Below, in pieces: positions 53,553-63,017 of a stretch of DNA of 64,000 bases; the stretch's first letter is position 1; every line of letters begins with the position of its first letter. The position numbers and the translations under genes were made by a program. The notes beneath the pieces are model-generated. The model had not been told where the DNA came from, did not search any database, and was given only the letters and a program-made list of their open reading frames with translations. This DNA is from Citrobacter sp. R56 (lineage in GTDB: Bacteria; Pseudomonadota; Gammaproteobacteria; Enterobacterales; Enterobacteriaceae): NCBI RefSeq assembly GCF_016811995.1, contig NZ_CP069159.1, positions 62,001 through 126,000 of the forward strand. The letters run 5' to 3'.

Positions 53553-53590
53553 GCGTAGGCCCGATTGGCGTTAGCGTCATCGGGCTACGC
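53553..53590. repeat. REP-like hairpin just downstream of mtlA
   Basis: GCGTA-G-GCCCGAT (53553-53565) pairs with ATCGGGCTACGC (53579-53590) with one bulged base. It ends 4 bases after the mtlA stop and probably stabilises the mtlA 3' end, favouring mtlA over mtlD in the operon. Confidence 0.7.
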
Positions 53591-53593
53591 GAC

Positions 53594-55510
53594 TTACTTA
53601 CGACCTGCCAGCAGTTCCAGAACCTCATCCACGCTGGTGGTGTGCGCCAGACGTTCGATCACGGATTCATCATCCAGTGCGTTGGTCAGGCTGGTAATGA
53701 CCTGGATGTGCTCGTTGTTGCGTGCGGCGATACCAATCACCAGACGGGCAATGTCGTCTTCTTCTTCGCCAAAGCGAACGCCTTCCGGGTACTGGCAGAA
53801 CACCACTCCCGTTTTCAGCACGCGGTCTTTGGCTTCAACAGTGCCGTGTGGAACTGCGATAGACTCGCCCAGATAGGTCGGGGTCAGCTTCTCGCGTTCC
53901 AGCATCGCATCAACGTATTCCGGCTCTACATAGCCGCCTTTCACCAGTTGCTCACCGGCAAAGAGAATCGCTTCTTCTTTCGTCGCCGCTTTGCGACCCA
54001 GGAAGATGTTTTCCGCACTCAGCTTGAACAGGTTGTTGTCGCCTTCGTCAAAGCTGTCTTTCAGATGATCGCGAACTTTCTCTTCGTTGACGTTGTGGCG
54101 CTGTGCTGCAACCAGACGCTCGGTCAGGCTGGAGTACAGGCCGCTGTCCAGGAAATTAGTCAGCGAAATATGCTGTGCCTGAGGCACCTGGCGCATCGCA
54201 CGCTCGGTCAGATCGCGGTGGGTAATCACCAGATCCACATCTGGCGGCAGGCTGTTGATTGCGCTGTTGGTGACAGAGATGTGGCTCAACCCTGCATCCT
54301 GCACTTTTTTACGCAGTACACCGGCGCCCATGGCGCTGGAGCCCATACCGGCATCGCAGGCAACGATGATTTTACGCACGTGGCTCAGGTCGTTGGTGAC
54401 ATCACCTGCGGTCAGCGCAGATGCACCTTTAGACTCAGCTTTCATGTCGTGCATACGGCGGGTTGCCGCGTCGATATCGTCCTCTTCCTCTTTCACTTTG
54501 CTGGTTTTCAGCAGAATGGCAGAGACAACGAAGGAGACCGCCATCGCCGCACAGATTGCTGCGATGTTCGCGAAGTAGGCGCCTTTTGGCGTCATCGCCA
54601 GTACCGCCAGAATGGAACCCGGAGAGGCCGGAGAAACCAGACCGCCGTTGAGAATGGTCAGTGTGAACACACCCGTCATACCGCCAAGGATAACGGCGAG
54701 GATCAGACGTGGGTTCATCAGCACGTACGGGAAGTAAATTTCGTGAATACCACCCAGGAAGTGGATGATTGCCGCACCGCCAGCTGACTGCTTAGCGCTG
54801 CCGCGACCGAAGAACATGTATGCCAGTAGAACGCCCATCCCCGGACCTGGGTTCGCTTCAATCAGGAAGAAGATGGATTTGCCCATCTCATGGGACTGTT
54901 GAATGCCCAGAGGTGAGAAGATACCGTGGTTGATGGCGTTGTTGAGGAACAGGATTTTCGCCGGTTCAACGAAGATAGAGGCCAGCGGCAGCATGTCATG
55001 GACAACCATGAAGTTAACGCCAGCAGCCAGAATTTTGGACAGTGCTTCAACCAGCGGACCAATGCCGAGGAACGCCAGAATGGCGAGGATCATACCGATG
55101 ATGCCAGCGGAGAAGTTATTCACCAGCATCTCAAAACCGGACTTGATCTTACCGTCTACCCAGCTATCGAAATGTTTGATTGCCCAGCCACCCAGCGGAC
55201 CTGCGATCATCGCGCCGAGGAACATTGGCATATCCGCACCAACGATAACCCCCATCGTGGTGATTGCGCCCACCACACCACCGCGATCGCCACCGACCAG
55301 ACGGCCGCCGGTATAACCTATCAGTAACGGCAACAGGTAGGTGATCATCGGTCCAACAAGCTTCGCCAGCGTTTCGTTCGGCAACCACCCTGTTGGAATG
55401 AATAATGCGGTGATAATACCCCACGCGATAAACGCGCCGATATTTGGCATCACCATGTTGCTGAGGAATCGACCAAAGCTTTGCACTTTGATCTTAATAT
55501 CGGATGACAT
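53594..55510 (-). CDS. mtlA: Mannitol-specific PTS enzyme IICBA
   Basis: A 638-residue permease that imports and phosphorylates mannitol using PEP-derived phosphate. The domain order is IIC membrane channel (1 to about 345), IIB (about 375-475) with phospho-Cys in VACDAGMGSSAMG near residue 385, and IIA (about 495-638) with phospho-His in IAVPHGTVE near 555. The ATG at 55508-55510 (MSSDIKIKV) gives the E. coli length plus one residue (an extra Glu in the IIC-IIB linker). First gene of mtlADR, preceded by an array of CRP sites. Confidence 0.98.
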   Translation of the reverse strand: MSSDIKIKVQSFGRFLSNMVMPNIGAFIAWGIITALFIPTGWLPNETLAKLVGPMITYLLPLLIGYTGGRLVGGDRGGVVGAITTMGVIVGADMPMFLGAMIAGPLGGWAIKHFDSWVDGKIKSGFEMLVNNFSAGIIGMILAILAFLGIGPLVEALSKILAAGVNFMVVHDMLPLASIFVEPAKILFLNNAINHGIFSPLGIQQSHEMGKSIFFLIEANPGPGMGVLLAYMFFGRGSAKQSAGGAAIIHFLGGIHEIYFPYVLMNPRLILAVILGGMTGVFTLTILNGGLVSPASPGSILAVLAMTPKGAYFANIAAICAAMAVSFVVSAILLKTSKVKEEEDDIDAATRRMHDMKAESKGASALTAGDVTNDLSHVRKIIVACDAGMGSSAMGAGVLRKKVQDAGLSHISVTNSAINSLPPDVDLVITHRDLTERAMRQVPQAQHISLTNFLDSGLYSSLTERLVAAQRHNVNEEKVRDHLKDSFDEGDNNLFKLSAENIFLGRKAATKEEAILFAGEQLVKGGYVEPEYVDAMLEREKLTPTYLGESIAVPHGTVEAKDRVLKTGVVFCQYPEGVRFGEEEDDIARLVIGIAARNNEHIQVITSLTNALDDESVIERLAHTTSVDEVLELLAGRK

Positions 55511-55652
55511 AAAAACACCCCTTCTTATGTTGCTGTCGCGCAGGCCGGAAGCCCGAGGATTATTGTTAATGTGGCGGCAGAGGTAGCCGGACCCTGTAGA
55601 TACTGCGAAATCTGGCACTGAATCGTTCAACTGTCCAGTCGACGACCTGTTG

Positions 55653-55668
55653 TGTGATTTTTGTCACA
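55653..55668. promoter_or_regulatory. CRP site 1 at mtlA
   Basis: TGTGATTTTTGTCACA is a perfect TGTGA-N6-TCACA match. It is the CRP site nearest mtlA, centred at 55660.5. Confidence 0.88.
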
Positions 55669-55696
55669 TAAATATAGGGGGTAGAGCGGTATTTGA

Positions 55697-55712
55697 TGTG
55701 ATGTTGATCACG
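55697..55712. promoter_or_regulatory. CRP site 2 at mtlA
   Basis: TGTGATGTTGATCACG matches the consensus at 9 of 10 key positions, 44 bp from site 1. Confidence 0.8.
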
Positions 55713-55769
55713 ATAGGGCTGTGTAAAAAAACAACAAAACGACCGAAGCGGCAAAAAATGGCAATTAAA

Positions 55770-55785
55770 TGTGATGGTTGTCACC
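55770..55785. promoter_or_regulatory. CRP site 3 at mtlA
   Basis: TGTGATGGTTGTCACC matches at 9 of 10 key positions, 73 bp from site 2. Confidence 0.8.
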
Positions 55786-55813
55786 TTTATTCTTTGGTGG
55801 TTTGTTGAATTTT

Positions 55814-55829
55814 TGTGATGTTAGTCACA
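55814..55829. promoter_or_regulatory. CRP site 4 at mtlA
   Basis: TGTGATGTTAGTCACA is a perfect match, 44 bp from site 3 and nearest to yibI. E. coli mtlA is known for multiple CRP sites (five described); a fifth is not obvious here. Confidence 0.88.
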
Positions 55830-56045
55830 AGATATTTTCGCCGCGGCGACGCATGGACGTGATCCTTCAGGGGTTCTACCCTTCACTTTAACGCCCCTGA
55901 AATTGAGCAACCTCTCACCCTGAAAATTTAGCATTTCGTGCTATGGCGAAAATGGCAATTTCGAATTATGTTCAAAACACCAGCCATGACAGTCATCGGC
56001 TGCCTGCAATTTAAAACTCTTATTAAACGTGAACGCGAGGCAGGT

Positions 56046-56408
56046 ATGTTTCTAAATTATTTCGCGTTAGGAGTGCTGATCTTCGTTTTCCTGGTTCTGT
56101 TTTATGGAATCATCGCGATTCACGATATCCCCTACTTGATTGCGAAAAAGCGCAATCACCCTCATGCCGACGCCATTCATACGGCAGGCTGGGTAAGCTT
56201 ATTTACGCTGCATGTTATCTGGCCGTTTCTGTGGATTTGGGCAACGCTCTATCAGCCAGAACGAGGCTGGGGCATGCAATCACACGCCAGGCCGCCAGGG
56301 CAGGAGCCTGACCCCGACATTGCCGCGCTGTCAGAGCGTATTACACAGCTAGAACAAAAACTGGCCCGGGCACAAACCCCCGACGATGATTCCTCTGTGG
56401 AGCGCTAA
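56046..56408 (+). CDS. yibI: YibI, DUF3302 inner-membrane protein
   Basis: A 120-residue protein with two membrane helices (about 5-25 and 48-68) separated by a short basic loop, then a cytoplasmic tail with a heptad-like coiled segment. The ATG at 56046 (MFLNYFALG) follows GAGGCAGG and matches the E. coli N-terminus. It starts 2 bp before yibH and is the small membrane partner commonly paired with this HlyD-type protein. Confidence 0.94.
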   Translation: MFLNYFALGVLIFVFLVLFYGIIAIHDIPYLIAKKRNHPHADAIHTAGWVSLFTLHVIWPFLWIWATLYQPERGWGMQSHARPPGQEPDPDIAALSERITQLEQKLARAQTPDDDSSVER

Positions 56409-56410
56409 TC

Positions 56411-57547
56411 ATGGATCTGCTGATTGTGTTGACCTACGTGGCGTTGGCGTGGGCGGTATTTAAGATTTTCAGGATCCCGGTCAATCAATGGACGTTGGCA
56501 ACGGCAGCATTAGGCGGTGTATTTTTGGTGAGTGGGCTCATTCTCTTAATGAACTACAACCACCCCTACACCTTTACGGCACAGAAAGCGGTTATTTCCA
56601 TCCCGATTACGCCGCAGGTCACCGGCATTGTTAGCGAAGTGACGGATAAAAATAATCAGTTGATTAAAAAGGGTGAGGTGTTGTTTAAACTCGACCCTGT
56701 TCGTTATCAGGCGCGAGTCGATCGCCTGCAGGCTGACCTGGTGACGGAAACGCATAATATACAGACGTTAAAAGCGCAACTCGCTGAAGCGCAGGCGAAT
56801 ACCACGCGGGTATCCGCCGAACGCGATCGGCTGTTCAAAGATTATCAACGTTACCTGAAGGGCAGCCAGGCGAAGGTGAATCCTTTCTCTGAAAGCGACA
56901 TCGACAATGCCCGGCAAAACTATCTGGCGCAGGATGCCATGGTAAAAGGCTCCGTTGCAGAACAAGCGCAAATTCAGAGTCAGTTAGACAGTATGGTCAA
57001 CGGCGAGCAGTCGCAGATCGTCAGCCTGAGAGCACAACTGGCGGAAGCCAGGTATAACCTTGAACAAACAGTCATTCGCGCGCCCAGCAACGGTTATGTC
57101 ACCCAGGTGCTTATCCGTCCTGGTACCTATGCGGCCGCGCTACCGTTACGCCCAGTGATGGTGTTTATTCCTGAGCAAAAACGGCAAATCGTTGCGCAAT
57201 TCCGCCAAAATTCATTACTACGTCTTGAAGCGGGTGATGATGCGGAAGTGGTGTTCAATGCGCTGCCAGGGCAAGTTTTTCACGGCAAACTGAACAGCGT
57301 TTTGCCAGTGGTCCCCGGTGGTTCTTATCAGGCCCAGGGCGTATTACAGTCGCTGACGGTGGTACCGGGAACGGATGGCGTCCTCGCGCTGATTGATTTG
57401 GATCCGAACGCTGAGGTAGAAGCATTACCCGATGGTATCTATGCGCAGGTGGCTGTTTACTCTGACCATTTCGCCCATGTGTCCGTCATGCGTAAGGTAT
57501 TGCTGCGCATGACCAGCTGGATGCACTATCTCTATTTGGATCACTAA
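56411..57547 (+). CDS. yibH: YibH, HlyD/EmrA-family membrane fusion protein
   Basis: A 378-residue periplasmic adaptor with two N-terminal hydrophobic segments (about 1-20 and 27-47). A split lipoyl domain ([18 protein letters not shown] and [20 protein letters not shown]) flanks a coiled-coil hairpin (about 95-215), and a beta-barrel follows. It resembles half of an efflux pump. No outer-membrane factor or pump gene is adjacent, so the partner may be YibI or an unlinked pump. Function unknown. Confidence 0.94.
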   Translation: MDLLIVLTYVALAWAVFKIFRIPVNQWTLATAALGGVFLVSGLILLMNYNHPYTFTAQKAVISIPITPQVTGIVSEVTDKNNQLIKKGEVLFKLDPVRYQARVDRLQADLVTETHNIQTLKAQLAEAQANTTRVSAERDRLFKDYQRYLKGSQAKVNPFSESDIDNARQNYLAQDAMVKGSVAEQAQIQSQLDSMVNGEQSQIVSLRAQLAEARYNLEQTVIRAPSNGYVTQVLIRPGTYAAALPLRPVMVFIPEQKRQIVAQFRQNSLLRLEAGDDAEVVFNALPGQVFHGKLNSVLPVVPGGSYQAQGVLQSLTVVPGTDGVLALIDLDPNAEVEALPDGIYAQVAVYSDHFAHVSVMRKVLLRMTSWMHYLYLDH

Positions 57548-57554
57548 TGAAATG

Positions 57555-57589
57555 AAAGGCAGGAGTGCGATAAGCATTACCTGCCTTTT
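57555..57589 (+). terminator. yibI-yibH terminator
   Basis: AAAGGCAGG (57555-57563) pairs with CCTGCCTTT (57580-57588), with an inner TGC/GCA stem and TTTT at the end. It begins 8 bases after the yibH stop. Confidence 0.65.
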
Positions 57590-57638
57590 GCTCAATCCTG
57601 AGCCATACTGATATTTTTGTTGGCAAAAAGGACTGAAC

Positions 57639-58247
57639 ATGAAACTCATCGGCAGCTACACCAGCCCATTTGTACGCAAAATTTCCATTCTGTTGCTGGA
57701 AAAGGGCATCACCTTCGAATTTGTTAATGAACTCCCTTACAACGCAGAAAATAGCGTGGCGGATTATAACCCGCTGGGCAAAGTCCCCGCGCTGGTGACT
57801 GATGATGGGGAGTTCTGGTTCGATTCGCCCATCATTGCTGAATATATCGAATTGCTGGATATCGCTCCGGCCATGCTGCCGCGTGAACCGATGGCGTCAC
57901 TGAAAGTTCGACAGATTGAAGCGCTGGCGGACGGCATCATGGACGCTGGGCTGGTTTCTGTTCGTGAACAGGCGCGACCCGCAGCACAGCAATCAGAAAC
58001 AGAACTGCTGCGCCAGCGGGAGAAGATCAACCGCAGTCTGGATGCGCTGGAAGGCTATCTTGCGAAGGGGACGATCACCACCGATACGGTGAACCTGGCC
58101 ACTATCGCGATTGCCTGTGCGGTGGGCTACCTCAACTTCCGCCGCGTAGCGCCAGGCTGGTGTGTGGACAGGCCGCAGTTAGTCAAACTGGTCGAAACAC
58201 TCTTTAGTCGCGAAAGCTTCGCGCGCACAGAACCGCCAAAGGCTTGA
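57639..58247 (+). CDS. yibF: YibF, glutathione S-transferase-like protein
   Basis: A 202-residue GST homologue. A thioredoxin-like N-terminal domain (1 to about 75) has the TSPFVRKI start and the GKVPALV cis-proline motif near residue 48; a helical C-terminal domain follows. E. coli YibF binds glutathione, but its physiological substrate is unknown. It has its own start region after the yibIH terminator and precedes selA by 99 bp. Confidence 0.96.
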   Translation: MKLIGSYTSPFVRKISILLLEKGITFEFVNELPYNAENSVADYNPLGKVPALVTDDGEFWFDSPIIAEYIELLDIAPAMLPREPMASLKVRQIEALADGIMDAGLVSVREQARPAAQQSETELLRQREKINRSLDALEGYLAKGTITTDTVNLATIAIACAVGYLNFRRVAPGWCVDRPQLVKLVETLFSRESFARTEPPKA

Positions 58248-58303
58248 CGCGTATTATGTCCGCCTGAATAAACTCACGGTACAATCCCCCCCTATGTCTA
58301 CCT

Positions 58304-58324
58304 CCCTCTCCGCACCGGAGAGGG
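58304..58324 (+). promoter_or_regulatory. Hairpin in the selA leader
   Basis: A perfect 9-bp stem CCCTCTCCG/CGGAGAGGG with a 3-base loop lies 22 bases upstream of the selA ATG. E. coli selAB has a SECIS-like element in this position that binds SelB; this stem could be an equivalent. Its loop lacks the expected SECIS bases, and the stem also resembles common CCCTCTCC repeats. Confidence 0.4.
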
Positions 58325-58346
58325 CCACCAACAGCCAGGCTTTTTC

Positions 58347-59738
58347 ATGACAACCGAAACGCGTTCGCTTTACAGTCAGCTTCCCGCTATTGATCGCTTA
58401 TTGCGTGATAGCGCCTTTCATTCTTTGCGTGACATTCATGGGCATACCCAACTGGTGGAACTGCTTCGCCAGATGCTTGATGAAGCCAGAGAGATGATAC
58501 GGGACGCGCAGGCATTGCCGGTATGGAGTGAAAACTGGGCGCAAGAGGCGAAAGCCCGGCTGGAAAAAGAGTCGCAAAGTGCGTTACGCCCGGTGTTCAA
58601 CCTGACAGGAACGGTGCTGCACACCAATCTCGGGCGTGCGATACAAGCGCAAGAGGCGATTGACGCCGTCGCTGATACGATGCGCTCTCCGGTCACGCTG
58701 GAGTATGACCTGGATGATGCCGGCCGCGGGCATCGCGATCGGGCGTTAGCTGACCTGTTGTGCCGCATCACCGGTGCGGAAGACGCCTGTATCGTCAATA
58801 ACAACGCGGCGGCGGTGCTGCTGATGCTGGCGGCAATGGCCAGCGGCAAAGAGGTGGTCGTTTCCCGCGGTGAACTGGTCGAAATTGGCGGCGCGTTCCG
58901 CATTCCGGATGTCATGCGTCAGGCCGGGTGTACGCTGCATGAGGTGGGGACGACCAACCGGACGCATGCAGAGGATTATCGCCAGGCGGTGAACGAGAAC
59001 ACCGGCCTGTTGATGAAAGTGCATACCAGCAACTACAGCATCGAAGGATTTACTCACTCGGTGGATGAAGCTGAACTAGCGACCATCGGGATGGAGCGGG
59101 ATATTCCAGTGGTGACGGATCTGGGTAGTGGTTCACTGGTGGATCTGAGTCAGTATGGTTTGCCAAAAGAGCCGATGCCGCAGCAATTGATTGCGGCTGG
59201 CGTCAGCCTGGTGAGTTTTTCTGGCGACAAACTGCTGGGCGGACCACAGGCCGGGATTATTGTCGGTAAGAAAGAGATGATTGCCCGTTTGCAACGTCAC
59301 CCGCTGAAACGTGCGCTGCGGGCGGATAAAATGACCCTCGCGGCGCTGGAAGCGACGCTGCGCCTGTACCTGCACCCGGAAGCATTAGCAGAGAAATTAC
59401 CGACGCTGCGGCTGTTAACCCGCAGCGAAGCGGCGATTCAGGCACAGGCACAGCGGTTACAGGCGTTGCTTGCCGCGCATTATGAAGGGCTGTTTGCCGT
59501 TAATGTCATGCCCTGTCTGTCGCAGATTGGCAGCGGCTCACTGCCAATTGATCGGTTGCCCAGCGCGGCACTGACATTTACCCCGCATGATGGGCGGGGA
59601 AGCCATCTCGACGCGCTGGCGGCGCGCTGGCGTGCGCTACCTACGCCAATCATTGGCCGCATTTACGATGGCCGCTTATGGCTGGATTTGCGCTGTCTTG
59701 AAGATGAAACCCGGTTTATGGAGTTGATGTTGAAATGA
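58347..59738 (+). CDS. selA: L-seryl-tRNA(Sec) selenium transferase SelA
   Basis: A 463-residue PLP enzyme that converts Ser-tRNA(Sec) to Sec-tRNA(Sec) with selenophosphate. Fold-type I features are clear, with the Schiff-base lysine (Lys295) in [14 protein letters not shown]. Length equals that of E. coli. It overlaps selB by 4 bases (ATGA), forming the selAB operon. Confidence 0.98.
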   Translation: MTTETRSLYSQLPAIDRLLRDSAFHSLRDIHGHTQLVELLRQMLDEAREMIRDAQALPVWSENWAQEAKARLEKESQSALRPVFNLTGTVLHTNLGRAIQAQEAIDAVADTMRSPVTLEYDLDDAGRGHRDRALADLLCRITGAEDACIVNNNAAAVLLMLAAMASGKEVVVSRGELVEIGGAFRIPDVMRQAGCTLHEVGTTNRTHAEDYRQAVNENTGLLMKVHTSNYSIEGFTHSVDEAELATIGMERDIPVVTDLGSGSLVDLSQYGLPKEPMPQQLIAAGVSLVSFSGDKLLGGPQAGIIVGKKEMIARLQRHPLKRALRADKMTLAALEATLRLYLHPEALAEKLPTLRLLTRSEAAIQAQAQRLQALLAAHYEGLFAVNVMPCLSQIGSGSLPIDRLPSAALTFTPHDGRGSHLDALAARWRALPTPIIGRIYDGRLWLDLRCLEDETRFMELMLK

Positions 59739-61582
59739 TTATTGCCACTGCCGGACACGTTGACCACGGTAAAACAACGTTATTACAGGCGATTACGGGC
59801 GTGAATGCCGATCGTCTGCCTGAAGAGAAAAAGCGCGGCATGACCATCGACCTGGGGTATGCCTACTGGCCGCAGGCTGATGGCCGCGTGCTTGGGTTTA
59901 TTGACGTTCCAGGCCACGAGAAATTTTTGTCTAACATGCTGGCGGGGGTAGGCGGTATTGACCACGCACTGCTGGTGGTGGCCTGCGACGATGGTGTGAT
60001 GGCGCAAACGCGCGAACATCTGCAGATCCTAAAACTGACGGGGAATCCGCAACTCACCGTCGCGCTCACCAAAGCTGACCGCGTGGATGAAACGCGAATT
60101 GAAGAGGTGCGTGAAGAGATTCAGACGACGCTGGCCCACTATGGTTTTTCCGGGGCCTCGCTGTTTGTGACCGCCGCCAGTGAAGGGCGCGGCATTGACA
60201 CGTTGCGTGAACATCTGCAGCAATTATCGACGTGTGCCCATGCAAGTAATCAGAGTTTCCGTCTGGCCCTCGATCGCGCCTTTACGGTGAAAGGGGCGGG
60301 ACTGGTGGTGACCGGGACAGCGCTCAGTGGTGAAGTCAATGTCGGCGACACGTTGTGGCTCACTGGCGTGAATAAACCGATGCGTGTACGTAGCCTGCAT
60401 GCGCAAAATCAGCCGACTGAGTACGCCCATGCGGGGCAGCGTATCGCGTTAAATATCGCTGGCGACGCGGAAAAAGATCAGCTTAACCGTGGCGACTGGT
60501 TGCTCTCCGATGCGCCGCCGGAGGCATTCACCCGCGTCATTGTCTCTTTAGAACAACAGGCGCCGCTCACGCAGTGGCAGCCGCTGCATATCCACCATGC
60601 CGCCAGCCATGTGACCGGGCGCGTCTCCCTGCTGGAAGGTTCGCTGGCCGAACTGGTTTTTGATACTCCGCTCTGGCTTGCTGATAACGATCGTCTGGTA
60701 TTGCGTGATATCTCCGCGCGCGCCACGTTGGCGGGGGCGCGTGTTGTGATGCTCAATCCGCCGCGCCGCGGTAAACGTAAGCCCGACTATTTACAGTGGC
60801 TGTCGGCGTTGGAAAATGCGCAGGATGACAGCGCCGCGCTGGCGATTCATCTGGAGCGTGGCGCCGTCAATTTGCCCGATTTTGCGTGGGCCCGCCAACT
60901 CAATGGCGAGGGTATGCGTCAACTTATTGATCAGCCTGATTTTATTCAGGCCGGATACAGCCTGTTAAACGCCCCTGTCGCCGCCCGCTGGCAGCGTAAA
61001 ATCCTCGATACGCTGGCGACCTACCATGAGCAGCATCGTGACGAACCGGGACCTGGACGCGAGCGGCTGCGACGCATGGCGCTGCCAATGGAAGACGAAG
61101 CGCTGGTACTGTTGCTGATCGAACGTATGCGGGAAAGCGGCGTTATTCATAGCCATCATGGGTGGTTGCATCTCCCCGATCACAAAGCCGGGTTCAGCGA
61201 CGAGCAACAGGTCATCTGGCACAAAACCGAATCGCTGTTTGGCGATGAACCCTGGTGGGTGCGGGATCTGGCGCGGGAAACCGGAAGTGATGAACAAATC
61301 ATGCGCCAGGTATTACGACAAGCTGCGCAGCAGGGGATGATCACGGCAATCGTGAAAGATCGTTATTACCGTAATGATCGAATTGTCTCTTTTGCCAATA
61401 TGATCCGCGACCTGGATCGGGAAAAAGGATCAACCTGTGCGGCTGATTTCCGTGATCGACTCAATGTTGGGCGAAAACTGGCCATTCAGATTCTGGAGTA
61501 TTTTGACAGGATTGGTTTTACTCGTCGCCGGGGAAATGATCACCTGTTACGGGATGCTTTATTATTTCCTGAAAAGAAATGA
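59735..61582 (+). CDS. selB: Selenocysteine-specific elongation factor SelB
   Basis: A 615-residue GTPase that carries Sec-tRNA to UGA codons marked by a SECIS hairpin. The G domain has GHVDHGKTT (residues 7-15), DVPGHE near 58 and TKAD near 111. Two beta-barrel domains (about 175-340) and four winged-helix domains (about 375-615) follow; the last two bind SECIS RNA. One residue longer than E. coli. Follows selA in the same operon and ends at a clear terminator. Confidence 0.98.
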   Translation: MIIATAGHVDHGKTTLLQAITGVNADRLPEEKKRGMTIDLGYAYWPQADGRVLGFIDVPGHEKFLSNMLAGVGGIDHALLVVACDDGVMAQTREHLQILKLTGNPQLTVALTKADRVDETRIEEVREEIQTTLAHYGFSGASLFVTAASEGRGIDTLREHLQQLSTCAHASNQSFRLALDRAFTVKGAGLVVTGTALSGEVNVGDTLWLTGVNKPMRVRSLHAQNQPTEYAHAGQRIALNIAGDAEKDQLNRGDWLLSDAPPEAFTRVIVSLEQQAPLTQWQPLHIHHAASHVTGRVSLLEGSLAELVFDTPLWLADNDRLVLRDISARATLAGARVVMLNPPRRGKRKPDYLQWLSALENAQDDSAALAIHLERGAVNLPDFAWARQLNGEGMRQLIDQPDFIQAGYSLLNAPVAARWQRKILDTLATYHEQHRDEPGPGRERLRRMALPMEDEALVLLLIERMRESGVIHSHHGWLHLPDHKAGFSDEQQVIWHKTESLFGDEPWWVRDLARETGSDEQIMRQVLRQAAQQGMITAIVKDRYYRNDRIVSFANMIRDLDREKGSTCAADFRDRLNVGRKLAIQILEYFDRIGFTRRRGNDHLLRDALLFPEKK

Positions 61583-61636
61583 TACGGTTAATATATGTAC
61601 GACATAAATTAATACAAAAAATACATTGATTTGGAT

Positions 61637-61672
61637 AAAGCATGTTCAGTTATTAACCGAACGTGCTTTTTT
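61637..61672 (+). terminator. selAB terminator
   Basis: AAAGCATGTTC (61637-61647) pairs with GAACGTGCTTT (61659-61669), with one G-U pair, extended by GTT/AAC in the loop, then a run of T residues. It begins 55 bases after the selB stop. Confidence 0.85.
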
Positions 61673-61772
61673 ATTTTCATCATTATGAAAAAAACAACGC
61701 TGATCATATTTTGAGTAAACGTTACTCCGTATGCTGTTTTTCTGATTTATTGATGAAATTAAGGATAGTTTT

Positions 61773-62924
61773 ATGGCTGCTTCAACATTTTTTATTCCTT
61801 CCGTTAATATCATTGGCGCTGATTCACTGAAAGACGCGATGAATACGATGGCGGAATATGGATTTCGCCGCACGTTAATTGTCACGGATACGATGCTGAC
61901 AAAATTAGGTATGGCGGGCGAAATTCAAAAAGCGCTGCAGGAACGTGATATTTTCAGCGTAGTTTATGATGGTACGCAGCCTAACCCAACCACTGGAAAC
62001 GTTGCCGCTGGGCTGAAAATGCTTGAAGAAAATGCGTGCGACAGCGTGATTTCTCTGGGCGGTGGCTCTCCGCACGACTGCGCAAAAGGTATTGCGCTGG
62101 TGGCGGCTAACGGCGGTGATATCCGTGATTATGAAGGGGTGGACCGCTCTGCGAAACCACAGCTGCCTATGATTGCCATTAACACCACGGCAGGAACTGC
62201 ATCGGAAATGACCCGCTTCTGCATCATCACCGACGAAGCGCGCCACATTAAAATGGCGATTGTGGATAAACACGTCACCCCGCTTCTCTCCGTGAACGAC
62301 TCTTCGCTGATGGTCGGTATGCCGAAATCGCTGACCGCCGCGACCGGCATGGATGCGTTGACCCACGCGATTGAAGCGTATGTTTCTATCGCCGCCACGC
62401 CGATTACCGATGCATGTGCTCTGAAAGCCGTCACCATGATTGCCGAGAATCTGCCGACTGCGGTTGAAGATGGCAGCAACGCGCAGGCGCGTGAAGCGAT
62501 GGCCTATGCGCAGTTCCTGGCGGGAATGGCGTTTAACAACGCGTCACTTGGCTATGTCCATGCGATGGCGCACCAGCTCGGCGGTTTCTACAACCTGCCG
62601 CATGGCGTGTGCAACGCCGTATTGCTGCCGCACGTTCAGGTATTTAACAGCCAGGTTGCGGCAGGACGTCTGCGTGATTGCGCGGCGGCGATGGGCGTGA
62701 ACGTGGCTGGTATGAGCGACGCGGAAGGCGCGCAAGCTTGTATCGCCGCGATTCGTGAACTGGCGCAGCAGGTGAACATCCCGGCGGGTCTGCGGGATCT
62801 GAACGTGAAAGAAGAAGACTTTCCGGTACTGGCGACCAATGCGCTGAAAGATGCTTGCGGTCTGACCAACCCGATCCAGGCGACCCACGAGGAGATCATG
62901 GCGATTTATCGTGCTGCCATGTAA
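61773..62924 (+). CDS. yiaY: YiaY, iron-containing alcohol dehydrogenase
   Basis: A 383-residue group III dehydrogenase. The NAD-binding [11 protein letters not shown] motif is near residue 97. The iron ligands are Asp and His in [11 protein letters not shown] near 195 and the two His of [13 protein letters not shown] near 263-277. E. coli YiaY is described as an L-threonine or alcohol dehydrogenase-like enzyme; substrate is not settled. aldB lies 93 bp downstream on the same strand, so alcohol-to-aldehyde-to-acid oxidation by the pair is a reasonable inference. Confidence 0.96.
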   Translation: MAASTFFIPSVNIIGADSLKDAMNTMAEYGFRRTLIVTDTMLTKLGMAGEIQKALQERDIFSVVYDGTQPNPTTGNVAAGLKMLEENACDSVISLGGGSPHDCAKGIALVAANGGDIRDYEGVDRSAKPQLPMIAINTTAGTASEMTRFCIITDEARHIKMAIVDKHVTPLLSVNDSSLMVGMPKSLTAATGMDALTHAIEAYVSIAATPITDACALKAVTMIAENLPTAVEDGSNAQAREAMAYAQFLAGMAFNNASLGYVHAMAHQLGGFYNLPHGVCNAVLLPHVQVFNSQVAAGRLRDCAAAMGVNVAGMSDAEGAQACIAAIRELAQQVNIPAGLRDLNVKEEDFPVLATNALKDACGLTNPIQATHEEIMAIYRAAM

Positions 62925-62953
62925 TTCGTGATACTTGTCGTAAAGCATGAAAA

Positions 62954-62976
62954 GGCTGGCGAAGATTTCGCCAGCC
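62954..62976 (+). other. Hairpin between yiaY and aldB
   Basis: A perfect 10-bp stem GGCTGGCGAA/TTCGCCAGCC with a GAT loop lies 29 bases after the yiaY stop. No T tract follows. It may be a weak terminator or a stabilising structure. Confidence 0.55.
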
Positions 62977-63017
62977 ACGTCTACCCTTGTAGTACCTCTA
63001 CAGCTAAGGAGACGTTC

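Larger units (their letters stand above)
55511..56045. promoter_or_regulatory. mtlA/yibI divergent regulatory region
   Basis: This 535 bp contains no gene I can support; an open frame that enters it from yibI is not conserved. It carries four CRP-type sites within 177 bp (55653-55829), a long mtlA leader of at least 100 bp, and presumably the yibI promoter on the far side. Confidence 0.85.

Noticed and set aside
53642-54787. A 381-codon open frame opposite mtlA
   Set aside because: It is antisense to the highly conserved MtlA coding region and shows only shadow composition (many His, Arg, Cys and Gln).
55938-56045. A longer YibI starting at 55938
   Set aside because: The extra 36 residues are not conserved and the ATG at 56046 has a proper ribosome binding site and the family N-terminus.
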